From positions 1-64,000 of the forward strand of contig NZ_VLLA01000004.1 in assembly GCF_007830635.1 (NCBI RefSeq): DNA of 64,000 nucleotides. Reading direction: 5' to 3'. The position numbers and the translations under genes were made by a program. Shown piece by piece: positions 1 through 7,188 of this stretch (the stretch's first letter is position 1; each line of letters opens with the position of its first letter). The notes below the pieces were generated by a model. The model did no database searches and had not been told where the DNA came from. It was given only the letters and a program-made list of their open reading frames with translations. Origin of the DNA: Bradyrhizobium huanghuaihaiense. GTDB lineage: Bacteria; Pseudomonadota; Alphaproteobacteria; Rhizobiales; Xanthobacteraceae.

Positions 1-237
1 GACCAGTGGATCAGGCGACGGTTGCGCGCCGTTGCCTGGAAGCAATGGAAGTATGGACCCGCTCGCTTTGCCGAGTTGCGACGCCGCGGCGTCGGCCGGG
101 ATCTGGCGGCGCAAACCGCCGGCAGCCCACGTGGCCCTTGGCGGCTCGCGAACAGCCCCGCGCTCACCATTGCTCTGCCAAACGGCTTCTTTGCCTCACT
201 CGGCTTGGCTTCCGTCGCGGCACGGCGACCCGCATAA
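1..237 (+). CDS. ltrA: Group II intron reverse transcriptase/maturase, C-terminal fragment
   Basis: Frame 1 is open from the first base to a TAA at 235-237, giving the last 78 residues of an intron-encoded protein. It begins DQWIRRRLRAVAWKQWK and continues with LRRRGVGRDLAAQTAG, GPWRLANSPALTIALPN and a terminal GLASVAARRPA. This is the group II maturase-specific (GIIM / domain X) region that binds intron RNA and assists splicing. The reverse transcriptase domains lie upstream of the window. The stop sits about 8 bp before domain V, the position expected for an ORF in domain IV. ATG-initiated ORFs inside this stretch are only parts of the same reading frame or shadows. Confidence 0.88.
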   Translation, partial: DQWIRRRLRAVAWKQWKYGPARFAELRRRGVGRDLAAQTAGSPRGPWRLANSPALTIALPNGFFASLGLASVAARRPA

Positions 238-317
238 TCCGCTGAACCGCCGGATACGGACCCGTATGTCCGGTGGTGTGGGAGGGGCGGAGCCGCGAGG
301 CTTCCCCCTATCCCGAT
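1..317 (+). mobile_element. Group II intron, 3' portion (domains IV-VI)
   Basis: The window opens inside a group II intron. After the maturase stop codon, positions about 245-278 fold as a domain V hairpin: ACCGCCGGATAC pairs with GTATGTCCGGTGGT around a short loop. The next stretch (about 279-314) forms a domain VI stem, with GGGAGGGGCGGAGCC opposite GGCTTCCCCC, and ends in CCTATCCCGAT, the usual 3' boundary type of bacterial group II introns. The 3' splice point is placed at about 317. The 5' part and the upstream exon lie outside the window. The next real gene (351-587, opposite strand) starts its stop codon 33 bp beyond the end, so insertion was intergenic on this side. Confidence 0.85.
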
Positions 318-350
318 TGTGCTGACGCTTCGCGTGTCGCGCTGGAAATC

Positions 351-587
351 CTATTTCTTCTTCGCGCCGACACGATCGAGACTCTTGATCTCCAGCGCCG
401 GCCGTCCCGACTTCTCCGCGATCTCGCGGTCCTGCTCCATGATGAAGCTGCGGGCGGGTTCGTCGCCGTCGAGGCCGCCGAGCAGCTCGGCGGGCACGCG
501 GCGGTTGGATCGCTGGGAGCCGTCTTCATAGACGACGTTGAAGAAGGCGAATTCGCCTTTGGGGTTGGTTCCGGGTTTCTTGGCCAT
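351..587 (-). CDS. Small conserved hypothetical protein
   Basis: This 78-residue protein starts MAKKPGTNPKGEFAFFNVVY and ends LDRVGAKKK. It is polar, basic at both ends, and has no signal peptide or membrane segment. A central part (YEDGSQRSNRRVPAELLGG) followed by an acidic helix (MEQDREIAEKSG) suggests a compact soluble domain. I do not recognise a named family; small proteins like this occur in Bradyrhizobium-type genomes. It is transcribed towards the intron. Function unknown. Confidence 0.6.
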   Translation of the reverse strand: MAKKPGTNPKGEFAFFNVVYEDGSQRSNRRVPAELLGGLDGDEPARSFIMEQDREIAEKSGRPALEIKSLDRVGAKKK

Positions 588-1106
588 GGCGGCTTGTCGT
601 CGATCAGGACGCCGCAGTCAAATGGCTTTCGCGATTGTCAGCATGCAGCCGTGGTCTTGCGGAGGGCTCCGCGCCGTCGATCGGCGACATCTGCTTGCAG
701 GAGGGAAGCGCCATGCGCTTTTCGAAGGTCCGGTGCGAACCCTCAATAAACGGCGGGCCGCAAAGCCCGCCGTCTATTTTTGGTCTTCAGCGTCGCCCGG
801 GGCTGGCAGGGCAACAACCTAAAATAGAAGACTATAGATTGCGTCATGCCGTGGCAAGCCAAATCGTCGGAGCGTTGGTGTCGCAGCGAGCGCAGCAGAT
901 ATGCGGTGATCGTAAAGTTAAGTTCCGATGCACGTCGAAGCAATTGTTTGGATCATCAAAGCGCTTTGTTCATATTGACCGTTCTCGCAATGCAGCGGGC
1001 GTTGTACGCCTTGTAGAGAATTGCGCCCCGCTGCACGTCTTCCCGTCTACGTGCAGACATGCGGTTCCCTTGGGCGGAGCCGAGTTCCATCACTGCGTGG
1101 GTATTC
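588..1106. other. Gene-poor stretch with one terminator hairpin
   Basis: No open frame here has a ribosome site plus a plausible protein composition. The overlapping frames on both strands are Arg/Pro/Cys-rich shadows. The only clear structure is the hairpin with T-tract at 750-781. Positions about 840-1000 are less GC-rich than the surroundings and contain nothing recognisable. Confidence 0.5.
750..781 (+). terminator. Rho-independent terminator
   Basis: CGGCGGGC and GCCCGCCG form a perfect 8-bp stem around CGCAAA, followed by TCTATTTTT on the plus strand. No upstream plus-strand gene is evident. It may end a small transcript starting in 600-750, or serve as a bidirectional end (the minus-strand flank TTTATTG is weaker). 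Confidence 0.65.
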
Positions 1107-1445
1107 TCAAGGTGTGCGCGGGCGCTGCGCCACTTCCTGAACGGCGAGCCGCGATCTTTCCCCGCCGCTGTGCCCATCATCATCCTCTTTGCGTCCCTGC
1201 GCCATGATCGCGCTGCCCATTGCGGCGGAACCGAAGGTGATGAGGAAGGAGGCGAGCAGCAGAACAAGCGCGATGCCGGGCATGCGGTCGGCGAAGATCA
1301 GCTCGCGCAAATGCCCGGGGTTGAGCCAGAGCAGCCCGCCGACGAGCAGCACTGCTGCGCAGGCACCGATCGCGAGGTTGATGGCGAGCAGGCGGAACAG
1401 CGGGATGCGGAGGAGGCGGGTTGGTCGAGGTTGATTGTCAGGCAT
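1107..1445 (-). CDS. Small membrane protein, hypothetical
   Basis: The 112-residue protein starts MPDNQPRPTRLLRIPLFRLL. Two hydrophobic segments follow, about residues 15-40 (LAINLAIGACAAVLLVGGLL) and 53-78 (MPGIALVLLLASFLITFGSA), joined by LNPGHLRELIFADR. The tail is charged (GRKEDDDGHSGGERSR). The ATG at 1445 was chosen over a longer frame because GAGTAAGAGGCGATGC places an AGAGG ribosome site just upstream. This is a two-helix inner-membrane protein of unknown function; no partner is visible in the neighbouring genes. Confidence 0.65.
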   Translation of the reverse strand: MPDNQPRPTRLLRIPLFRLLAINLAIGACAAVLLVGGLLWLNPGHLRELIFADRMPGIALVLLLASFLITFGSAAMGSAIMAQGRKEDDDGHSGGERSRLAVQEVAQRPRTP

Positions 1446-1565
1446 GCATCGCCTCTTACTCCAGCGCCCGCATCGTAGAGGTTGTTCTCTCATCCGTCAT
1501 TCCGGAGCGCGACGGAGTTGCGAGCCACGCCGCGTCGTGGCGCTCGCACCACGATGTCGTCCCTC

Positions 1566-2093
1566 TCAAGCCGCCGGCGCAACCCGGCTGCCGGCCTCGC
1601 GCGCCTGCGCCGCCTGCTGGCGCTCCATCATGGTCTGCCACAGCGTCGCGATGCTCGTTTGCGTCTGCGGTGCAATCAGGCAATGGCCCTCATTGTCGAA
1701 GCCGCAGAATCGCACCGACGGGTCCTTCCTCACCTCGGTCAGCGCCTGGTTGAGCATCTCGAGGCACGTCACGACCTCGCCGATGTCCTCTAGGCGCGCG
1801 TGATGCAGAATGTCCATCAGTCGGAACGTCATCACCGCGGGCTGGCCGAAGCTGATGCCGGGACGGCCGAGCTCGAACAGCACGTTCACGGCGGGAAACA
1901 CGCCGCGGATGTGCTCGAGCACGCCGGCCATGTCCTCCACGCTGCAGGCGACAAGCTGGGTGGCCTGCGGCGGCGCGGTTGCTTGCGTCTGCGACGCAAG
2001 CCCGAGCGAATTGATCACCTCCTGCTCGATCCATTGCCGCACCGGCGCGGGCGCATTGCGGATCTGCTCGGCGGTCAAGGTAATTCCGGTCAT
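1566..2093 (-). CDS. Hypothetical soluble protein
   Basis: The 175-residue protein begins MTGITLTAEQIRNAPAPVR. The start at 2093 is supported by an AGGAG site seven bases upstream (CCAGGAGAATACCT). It lacks signal or membrane segments. Residues about 50-140 look like a folded helical domain (SVEDMAGVLEHIRGVF, LMDILHHARLEDIGEV), and the tail is Ala/Gln-rich. I do not recognise the family. It runs in the same direction as the small membrane protein at 1107-1445, with 120 bp between them, so co-transcription is possible. A frame-shifted minus ORF over the same bases is a shadow. Confidence 0.65.
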   Translation of the reverse strand: MTGITLTAEQIRNAPAPVRQWIEQEVINSLGLASQTQATAPPQATQLVACSVEDMAGVLEHIRGVFPAVNVLFELGRPGISFGQPAVMTFRLMDILHHARLEDIGEVVTCLEMLNQALTEVRKDPSVRFCGFDNEGHCLIAPQTQTSIATLWQTMMERQQAAQAREAGSRVAPAA

Positions 2094-2245
2094 AGGTATT
2101 CTCCTGGACGGCTCTCCCCGCCAGTCTAAAAAGCAGGGCATGAGATACGTTGATGCGGATCAAGCGTGCCGCTTTGACGCTGGCGGCTTTCCCGGGCATG
2201 ATCGCGCGCTGCTTCGCGACTAGATTTCTTGGGGGATCGCTCGAC

Positions 2246-3052
2246 ATGTTGAGATACGCTCTGGCCGCTGCCTGCTTCCTTGGTCTGGCCGGCGGCTCGG
2301 CGCAGGCCGCGCGCTGCGGCGGCGACTTCAACAGCTTCATCGCCACCATGGCCTCGGAAGCGCAAGGCGCCGGCGTCTCGGGAAACGTGACCAGCGCGGC
2401 ATTCAGCGGCATCACCCAGGACGGCGCCGTGCTCGCCTTCGACCGGCGCCAGCGCTACACCTTCAACAAGAGCTTTGAGCAGTATGTCTCGACCCGTGTC
2501 GGTCCGGGGCGCATCAATGGCGGCAGGGCGCTGCTGCAGCGTCACGCCGCGCTGCTCTCGCGCATCGAGCAGCAGTTCGGCGTGCCCCGCTATATCCTGG
2601 TCGCGATCTGGGGACTGGAGAGCGATTTCGGCAAGGGCGACATCGGCAAGCTGCCGGTGATCCGCACGCTGGCAACCCTCGCGCATGACTGCCGCCGCAC
2701 CGACCTGTTCCAGGGCGAGCTGTTTGCCGCGCTCAAGATCGTGCAGCGCGGCGACCTGCCGCTGCGCGACCTCATCGGCGCCTATGCCGGCGAGATCGGC
2801 CAGACCCAGTTCCTGCCGTCGTCCTACATCAAGTACGGCGTCGATTTCGACGGCGACGGCCATGTCGATCTCCGCCACAGCGTCCCCGATGTGCTCGCCT
2901 CGACCGCGAACCTCTTGCACACGAGCGGCTTCAAGATGGGCCAGCCCTACGGCGAAGGCACCGCGAATTTCGAGGCGATGCGCGAGTGGAACAGGGCGGT
3001 GGTCTACCGCAAGACGATCGGGTATTTCGCGGACCGGCTGGCGGGGCAGTGA
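2246..3052 (+). CDS. Lytic murein transglycosylase (MltB/SLT_2 type)
   Basis: This is a periplasmic peptidoglycan-cleaving enzyme of 268 residues. The first about 22 residues (MLRYALAAACFLGLAGGSAQA) form a signal peptide without a lipobox cysteine, so it is probably soluble rather than a lipoprotein. The family's catalytic Glu lies in WGLESDFGK, where MltB has GLESNFG. The downstream YAGEIGQTQFLPSSY block matches the family AGAMGxxQFxPSS motif, and DFDGDGHVDL is the usual EF-hand-like loop. The start at 2246 has GGGGGA upstream and begins exactly at the signal peptide; an in-frame ATG at 2150 would bury it. The gene ends just before a palindromic repeat. Confidence 0.88.
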   Translation: MLRYALAAACFLGLAGGSAQAARCGGDFNSFIATMASEAQGAGVSGNVTSAAFSGITQDGAVLAFDRRQRYTFNKSFEQYVSTRVGPGRINGGRALLQRHAALLSRIEQQFGVPRYILVAIWGLESDFGKGDIGKLPVIRTLATLAHDCRRTDLFQGELFAALKIVQRGDLPLRDLIGAYAGEIGQTQFLPSSYIKYGVDFDGDGHVDLRHSVPDVLASTANLLHTSGFKMGQPYGEGTANFEAMREWNRAVVYRKTIGYFADRLAGQ

Positions 3053-3068
3053 GTACACGCACGGTCTT

Positions 3069-3156
3069 GTAGGGTGGGCAAAGGCGCGAAGCGCCGTGCC
3101 CACGATTTCCATCGGTTGTCGGAAGTCGTGGGCACGCTACGCTTTGCCCACCCTAC
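3069..3156. repeat. Palindromic repeat, family A (copy 1)
   Basis: An 88-bp imperfect inverted repeat starts GTAGGGTGGGCAAAGG and ends GCTTTGCCCACCCTAC, with inner arms GCCGTGCCCACGA / TCGTGGGCACGC. Two more copies lie at 33034-33124 and 53348-53439. It lies between a rightward gene and a convergent leftward gene and may act as a bidirectional transcription or decay barrier. Confidence 0.9.
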
Positions 3157-3193
3157 GGCAGCGGAGGGCGGGCAACGCCATCGCGTCCCCGGC

Positions 3194-4024
3194 TCACTTC
3201 CCCTTCGCCATCTTCTCCAGGCGCCGCTGCAGCGGCGCCCAGTACGTGCCCGGGCGGAAGCGCTGCAACAGGTCCATGAACCTTGCGTCGTTGCCGATCA
3301 GGATGCGGGGCTCGTTCCGCTCGATGCCCTTGATGATGCGCAGCGCAGCGTCCTTCGGCGTGGTCTTCGCCGCGGTCTCGAACCGCTCGATCATCTGCGA
3401 GCGGCGCGCATTGTCGGTGACGCCGACCCCGGTACGGGAATTGCGCGCGATCGCGGTGGCGATGCCGCCGGGATGCACCACCGAGACCTTCACCGGGCTG
3501 CCCGCCACCGCAAGCTCGTGGCGCACGCTCTCGGAGAAGCCGCGCACCGCGAACTTCGCCGCGGCATAGGCCGATTGTCCCGGCGGCGCGATGATGCCGA
3601 AGATCGAGGAGACGTTGACGACATGCGCCTCGGGCAGCGTCTTCAGATGCGGCAGGAAGGCGCGCGTGCCGTGCACCACGCCCCAGAAATTGATGTCGAA
3701 CAGCCACGCCATCTGCACCTGGTCGATCTCCTCGAACGTCCCCAGCAGCGCGACGCCGGCATTGTTGACGACGATGCCGAGCGATGGATGCGCTGCCGTC
3801 GCCTCGCTGGCGAAGCGCGCGATGTCGCTCGCCTCGCCGACATCGACGCGATGCACGCTGACCTTGCGGCTCGTGCCGAGCTCGGCGGCGAGCGATCTCA
3901 GCCCGGCCTCGTCGCGGTCGGCAAGCGCGAGGTCGCAGCCGCGCTGGGCGAACTCGATGGCCAGCGCGCGGCCGATGCCGCTCGCGGCTCCCGTAATGGC
4001 GGCGGCGCCGCGAATCGCAGTCAT
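3194..4024 (-). CDS. Short-chain dehydrogenase/reductase (classical SDR)
   Basis: This cytosolic NAD(P)-dependent oxidoreductase has 276 residues. The N-terminal Rossmann motif is TGAASGIG, followed by the NNAG stretch (VVNNAGVALLG), the catalytic Ser region (VNVSSIFG) and the YxxxK motif (SAYAAAKFAV). An Asp follows the second beta strand (LALADRDEAG), which usually indicates NAD rather than NADP preference. The C-terminus is longer than minimal SDRs and ends in a basic segment (QRRLEKMAKGK). The ATG at 4024 has GGGGGAG upstream; the longer frame to 4114 reads through AT-rich promoter-like DNA. The substrate cannot be told from sequence. Confidence 0.88.
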   Translation of the reverse strand: MTAIRGAAAITGAASGIGRALAIEFAQRGCDLALADRDEAGLRSLAAELGTSRKVSVHRVDVGEASDIARFASEATAAHPSLGIVVNNAGVALLGTFEEIDQVQMAWLFDINFWGVVHGTRAFLPHLKTLPEAHVVNVSSIFGIIAPPGQSAYAAAKFAVRGFSESVRHELAVAGSPVKVSVVHPGGIATAIARNSRTGVGVTDNARRSQMIERFETAAKTTPKDAALRIIKGIERNEPRILIGNDARFMDLLQRFRPGTYWAPLQRRLEKMAKGK

Positions 4025-4144
4025 GATCTCCCCCGTCAAGTCCCCGATGATGGAACCACGATTTACATTTTTTTGAAATGAAACCGAACCGTAGCCGCTC
4101 CGGGCTTTTAACATACGTTACCGACGCAAGCATTGGAGCCGTCG

Positions 4145-4519
4145 ATGGGACAAGCAAAGCCATTTCGCGCGACAGCGCTCATCGTTGAAGACGACATCAT
4201 GCAGCGGGAAATGTTGTGCCTCCTGCTGGAAGAGAGCGGCTACGACGTCATCCAGTGCGAGAGCGCCGAGGCGGCCGAGCGCGTGCTGGAGAAGAACGCC
4301 GGCGCGCTCTGCCTGATGATGACGGACGTGCAGCTTGCGGGGCGCATGAACGGGGTCGAGCTTGCGCATGTCGCCAAGGACCGCAATCCCCGGCTCGACG
4401 TCGTCGTGACCTCTGGCCGTCCCTTGAGGCAGCCCTTGCCCGATGGCGCGAAATTCTGGGCCAAGCCCTGGGCGCCGCTCGACGTGCTGCGCGAGGCCGA
4501 GATCGCGCAACTGTCCTGA
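4145..4519 (+). CDS. Single-domain response regulator (CheY-like receiver)
   Basis: This 124-residue receiver-only protein has the acidic pair (VEDD), the phospho-acceptor Asp in MMTDVQL, a Thr/Ser region (VVVTSGRP) and the conserved Lys in WAKPWAPLDV. No output domain follows, so it should act by protein contact or as a phosphate sink. A GGAG site precedes the ATG at 4145. No histidine kinase lies next to it. It faces away from the SDR gene, with which it shares about 120 bp of upstream DNA. Confidence 0.85.
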   Translation: MGQAKPFRATALIVEDDIMQREMLCLLLEESGYDVIQCESAEAAERVLEKNAGALCLMMTDVQLAGRMNGVELAHVAKDRNPRLDVVVTSGRPLRQPLPDGAKFWAKPWAPLDVLREAEIAQLS

Positions 4520-4575
4520 CGGCCGATCGCATGGGCCGACTTTCCTGCCGCGAGGCGGGGTGATAGCCTTGGCCC

Positions 4576-5187
4576 ATGTCCTGGTCCTTCCTGCTCACCT
4601 CGCTCATCGTCGTCGCCTCGCCCGGCACCGGCGTGCTCTACACGCTGGCGGCGGCATTGACGCGCGGCTCGCGCGCCAGCCTCGCTGCCGCCTTCGGCTG
4701 CACGCTCGGGATCGTGCCGCACATGTGTGCCGCCATGCTCGGGCTTGCCGCCGTGCTCCATACCAGCGCGCTCGCCTTCGCCGCGCTGAAATGGGGTGGC
4801 GTGCTCTATCTGCTCTACATGTCCTGGCAGGCGCTGCGCGAAACCGGGGCGCTTGCGGTGGAGAGCGAGATCAAGGAGAGGTCGAGCGGCCGGGTCGTCG
4901 TCACCGGCTTTCTGATCAACATCCTCAATCCAAAACTGTCGATCTTCTTCCTCGCCTTCCTGCCGCAGTTCGTCGCGGCGGACGAGGCCCATGTGCTGGC
5001 GCGGATGCTCGAGTTGAGCGGTGCCTTCATGGCGATGACCTTTGTGGTGTTCGCCATTTATGGCCTGTGCGCGGCCTCGGTGCGCGAGCGCGTCATCTCC
5101 CGCCCCGCCGTGATGGCCTGGCTGCGCCGCAGCTTTGCGGCGGGCTTTGCCGCACTCGGCGCCAAGCTGGCGTTTGCGGAGCGGTAA
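4576..5187 (+). CDS. LysE/RhtB family amino-acid exporter
   Basis: This inner-membrane exporter has 203 residues, the standard family length, with about five or six hydrophobic segments. Family signatures are SPGTGVLYTLAAALTRG near the N-terminus, a GCTLGIVPH loop and NILNPKLSIFFLAFLPQF in the middle. Substrates in this family are amino acids or small metabolites; the specific one cannot be told. It starts 56 bp after the receiver gene on the same strand. No LysG-type regulator is adjacent. Confidence 0.87.
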   Translation: MSWSFLLTSLIVVASPGTGVLYTLAAALTRGSRASLAAAFGCTLGIVPHMCAAMLGLAAVLHTSALAFAALKWGGVLYLLYMSWQALRETGALAVESEIKERSSGRVVVTGFLINILNPKLSIFFLAFLPQFVAADEAHVLARMLELSGAFMAMTFVVFAIYGLCAASVRERVISRPAVMAWLRRSFAAGFAALGAKLAFAER

Positions 5188-5214
5188 CTTGCTTCTGCCC
5201 GTCTGCCTTCTTCA

Positions 5215-5362
5215 CCTCTCCCCGCTTGCGGGGAGAGGTCGCATCCCATCGCAGATGGGATGCGGGTGAGGGGGTACAGGTCCATCGACAATCGCGCGCG
5301 TGGAGAGAAACCCCTCACCCCAACCCTCTCCCCGTAAGAACGGGGCGAGGGAGCGAGAGAGC
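5215..5362. repeat. Palindromic repeat, family C (long copy)
   Basis: The segment contains CCTCTCCCCGCTTGCGGGGAG and CGCATCCCATCGCAGATGGGA hairpins and ends with ACCCTCTCCCCG...CGGGGCGAGGG, so it can form a compound hairpin of about 150 nt. A short relative is at 45935-45961. It lies between the exporter gene and a convergent small gene. Confidence 0.85.
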
Positions 5363-5373
5363 GGAGCAAGGCA

Positions 5374-5400
5374 ATAAAAAAGCGGGCCTTGCGCCCGCCA
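5374..5400 (-). terminator. Rho-independent terminator of the 22-residue gene
   Basis: Read on the minus strand, TGGCGGGCGCAAGGCCCGC is followed by TTTTTTATTG. The GCGGGC/GCCCGC stem with six Ts lies about 70 bp past the stop of the small Lys-rich gene at 5470-5538. A second hairpin (CCCGGGTGGAGC / GCTCCGCCCGGG) precedes it. Confidence 0.8.
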
Positions 5401-5469
5401 TCTTCGAACCAATCTGTCCCGACGCCCGGGCGGAGCGAGCTCCACCCGGGCAAAGAAAAAGAAGCCTCG

Positions 5470-5538
5470 TTACTTCTTCTTCGCCTTCTTGGCCTTTTTC
5501 GCCTTCTTCTTCGCCGCCTTCTTCGCTTTCTTAGCCAT
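5470..5538 (-). CDS. 22-residue Lys/Ala-only small basic protein
   Basis: The gene encodes a Met followed only by Ala and Lys: MAKKAKKAAKKKAKKAKKAK plus KK, then TAA. AGAGGATACT gives a ribosome site at correct spacing before the ATG at 5538, and a strong terminator follows at 5374-5400, so this is a complete small transcription unit. The composition is that of histone-H1-like tails; a nucleic-acid or polyanion-binding role is an inference only. Similar Lys/Ala micro-proteins are, to my knowledge, often annotated in Bradyrhizobium. The homopolymeric composition could also cause it to be missed by gene finders. Confidence 0.7.
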   Translation of the reverse strand: MAKKAKKAAKKKAKKAKKAKKK

Positions 5539-5942
5539 AGTATCCTCTTAGGGTTTAATGGTGGAACGCGACACGAGGGATGCTCGGCGGAGGGCCAGCC
5601 TCGCAATATCCTCGACCATAAACTCAGCAGATTCGCAGGGCTCTGCCCTGTGCTGTCACATCCGTGTCATTGCGTTATCCACAGCTCAGATGCATTTTCG
5701 GGTGATTTTTGCCCGCGAATCCGCATCGAACGCGTCGCGCGGGACGGCGGCGACATGCCTAACGAGCCGACAACGCGGCCGCGCCGTTCATGAATCCAAA
5801 ACCAAAGGCGCGCTTTGAAGGATCGCAGTGAGACTCCGTTAAGTGCAACCCGCGCATTGTTCCCCGCAAGAAGACGGGGATGGGTCATGGACGGACGGCT
5901 GCCAGGAATGGGGGACGCGACGCTGTGCGCGCTGTGCTCGCC
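5539..5942. promoter_or_regulatory. Divergent intergenic region with a perfect DnaA box (5675-5684)
   Basis: This about 400-bp region separates the Lys/Ala gene (leftward) from the GGDEF gene (rightward). It contains TTATCCACAG at 5675-5684, a perfect match to the strong DnaA box. No second close match or AT-rich unwinding element was seen, so it is not proposed as an origin. The start of the rightward gene is uncertain and could lie as early as 5880. Confidence 0.4.
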
Positions 5943-7154
5943 ATGCTGAACGTACCGACACTCTGGACGGTCTTCGTCGTCAACTTCCTCGCGCTCGGCC
6001 TGATCTGGGCCTACGTGACGCGCTCCTATCCGAAATTCGCCGCCGCGCGGTTCTGGATGGCATCATCCTTCGTCGGCGCGGCCGGGGCGATGACGGCCCT
6101 GATCCGTCTGTTCGTCACATCCCCCGTGCCGCTCCTGCTTGGCGCTGCCGGCGTCATGGCGGCGAGCTGCTTCGCGGCCATGGGCATTCAGCGCTTCTAT
6201 GACCGGCCGGTCTCCTGGCGCATCATGATCGCGGCGCAATGCCTGAGCCTTGCCGGCGTCGTGTTCTTCATGATCGGCTTCGAGCACATGCAACTGCGCA
6301 TGCTCAGCTACACGATGGGGCAGGGGTTGCCGCTGCTGCTGGCGCTGCATCTGCTGCTGCTGCCGCCGGAGGGCCGCGTCAGCCCGGGCGCGCGGCTGTC
6401 CGGCATCGTCATTCTCAGCATCATCGGGCTATTGCTGGTGCGTACGGTGGGCAATCTGCTCGGCTATGATTTCTCGGCCGTCGCGGGCGGTCAGAACCAT
6501 GCCGTCATGGTGCTGGGGCTGCTGTTCCTGTCGATGACGCTCAACTTCGGCTTCCTGCTGATGGCGATGGACCGGCTGCGGGGCGAGGTCGCCGACCTCG
6601 CGCTGCTCGACGATCTCACCGGCGTCGCGAACCGGCGCCATCTGCTGCAGCGCCTGTCCGAGGAATGCGCCCGTTCCGAGCGCAGCGGCGAGCCGTTCTC
6701 GCTGCTGGTGATCGACCTCGACGGCTTCAAGACCATCAACGACACCCACGGCCATGCCGCGGGCGACGAATGCCTGCGGCACTTCACCCTGATGGCGCAG
6801 ACGCGGTTGCGGCCCGGCGACATGCTCGCCCGCACCGGCGGCGACGAGTTTTGCATCGTGCTGCCATCGTCGTCCCTGCGCGAGGCGGCCGCGATCGCCC
6901 GCCGCGTGCTCGAGGTCTGCCGTCAGGATGCCGCCGCATGCACGGCCAAGGAGATCCCGATCGCGATCTCGATCGGCGTCGCCGAGTGGGACCGCGGCAT
7001 CGGCCAATTCCCGGACCGCCTCATCGCGCATGCCGACCACGCCCTCTATGCCGCCAAGAAGAACGGCAAGAACGATTTTGCGGTCTACGATCCGGCCCCG
7101 CCGCTCGCGCCGGAGCCGATCAGCCCGGCCGAGGGCAAGCGCACATTCGCGTAA
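5943..7154 (+). CDS. Membrane-bound diguanylate cyclase (GGDEF)
   Basis: The enzyme makes cyclic di-GMP from two GTP. About six hydrophobic segments occupy residues 5-215 (MLNVPTLWTVFVVNFLALGL to LNFGFLLMAMDRL) and form an integral membrane sensor. A GGDEF domain follows from about residue 225 (LLDDLTGVANRRHLL). The catalytic GGDEF signature is intact (TGGDEFCIVLP), and RPGD five residues upstream matches the allosteric I-site RxxD, so product inhibition is expected. No EAL domain is present. The start is ambiguous: in-frame starts exist at 5880 (ATG) and 5925 (GTG, with GGGGGA upstream). 5943 was chosen because the membrane domain begins there. Confidence 0.87.
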   Translation: MLNVPTLWTVFVVNFLALGLIWAYVTRSYPKFAAARFWMASSFVGAAGAMTALIRLFVTSPVPLLLGAAGVMAASCFAAMGIQRFYDRPVSWRIMIAAQCLSLAGVVFFMIGFEHMQLRMLSYTMGQGLPLLLALHLLLLPPEGRVSPGARLSGIVILSIIGLLLVRTVGNLLGYDFSAVAGGQNHAVMVLGLLFLSMTLNFGFLLMAMDRLRGEVADLALLDDLTGVANRRHLLQRLSEECARSERSGEPFSLLVIDLDGFKTINDTHGHAAGDECLRHFTLMAQTRLRPGDMLARTGGDEFCIVLPSSSLREAAAIARRVLEVCRQDAAACTAKEIPIAISIGVAEWDRGIGQFPDRLIAHADHALYAAKKNGKNDFAVYDPAPPLAPEPISPAEGKRTFA

Positions 7155-7188
7155 AGCCTGCTACGATCTGGTCCGTCATTGGACCCGC

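Noticed and set aside
2126..3112. A 328-codon minus ORF opposite the transglycosylase
   Set aside because: Antisense to a gene with a signal peptide and a catalytic motif; no independent support.
5675..5684. Replication origin at the DnaA box
   Set aside because: Only one box, no AT-rich unwinding region and no dnaA, hemE or parAB genes nearby.
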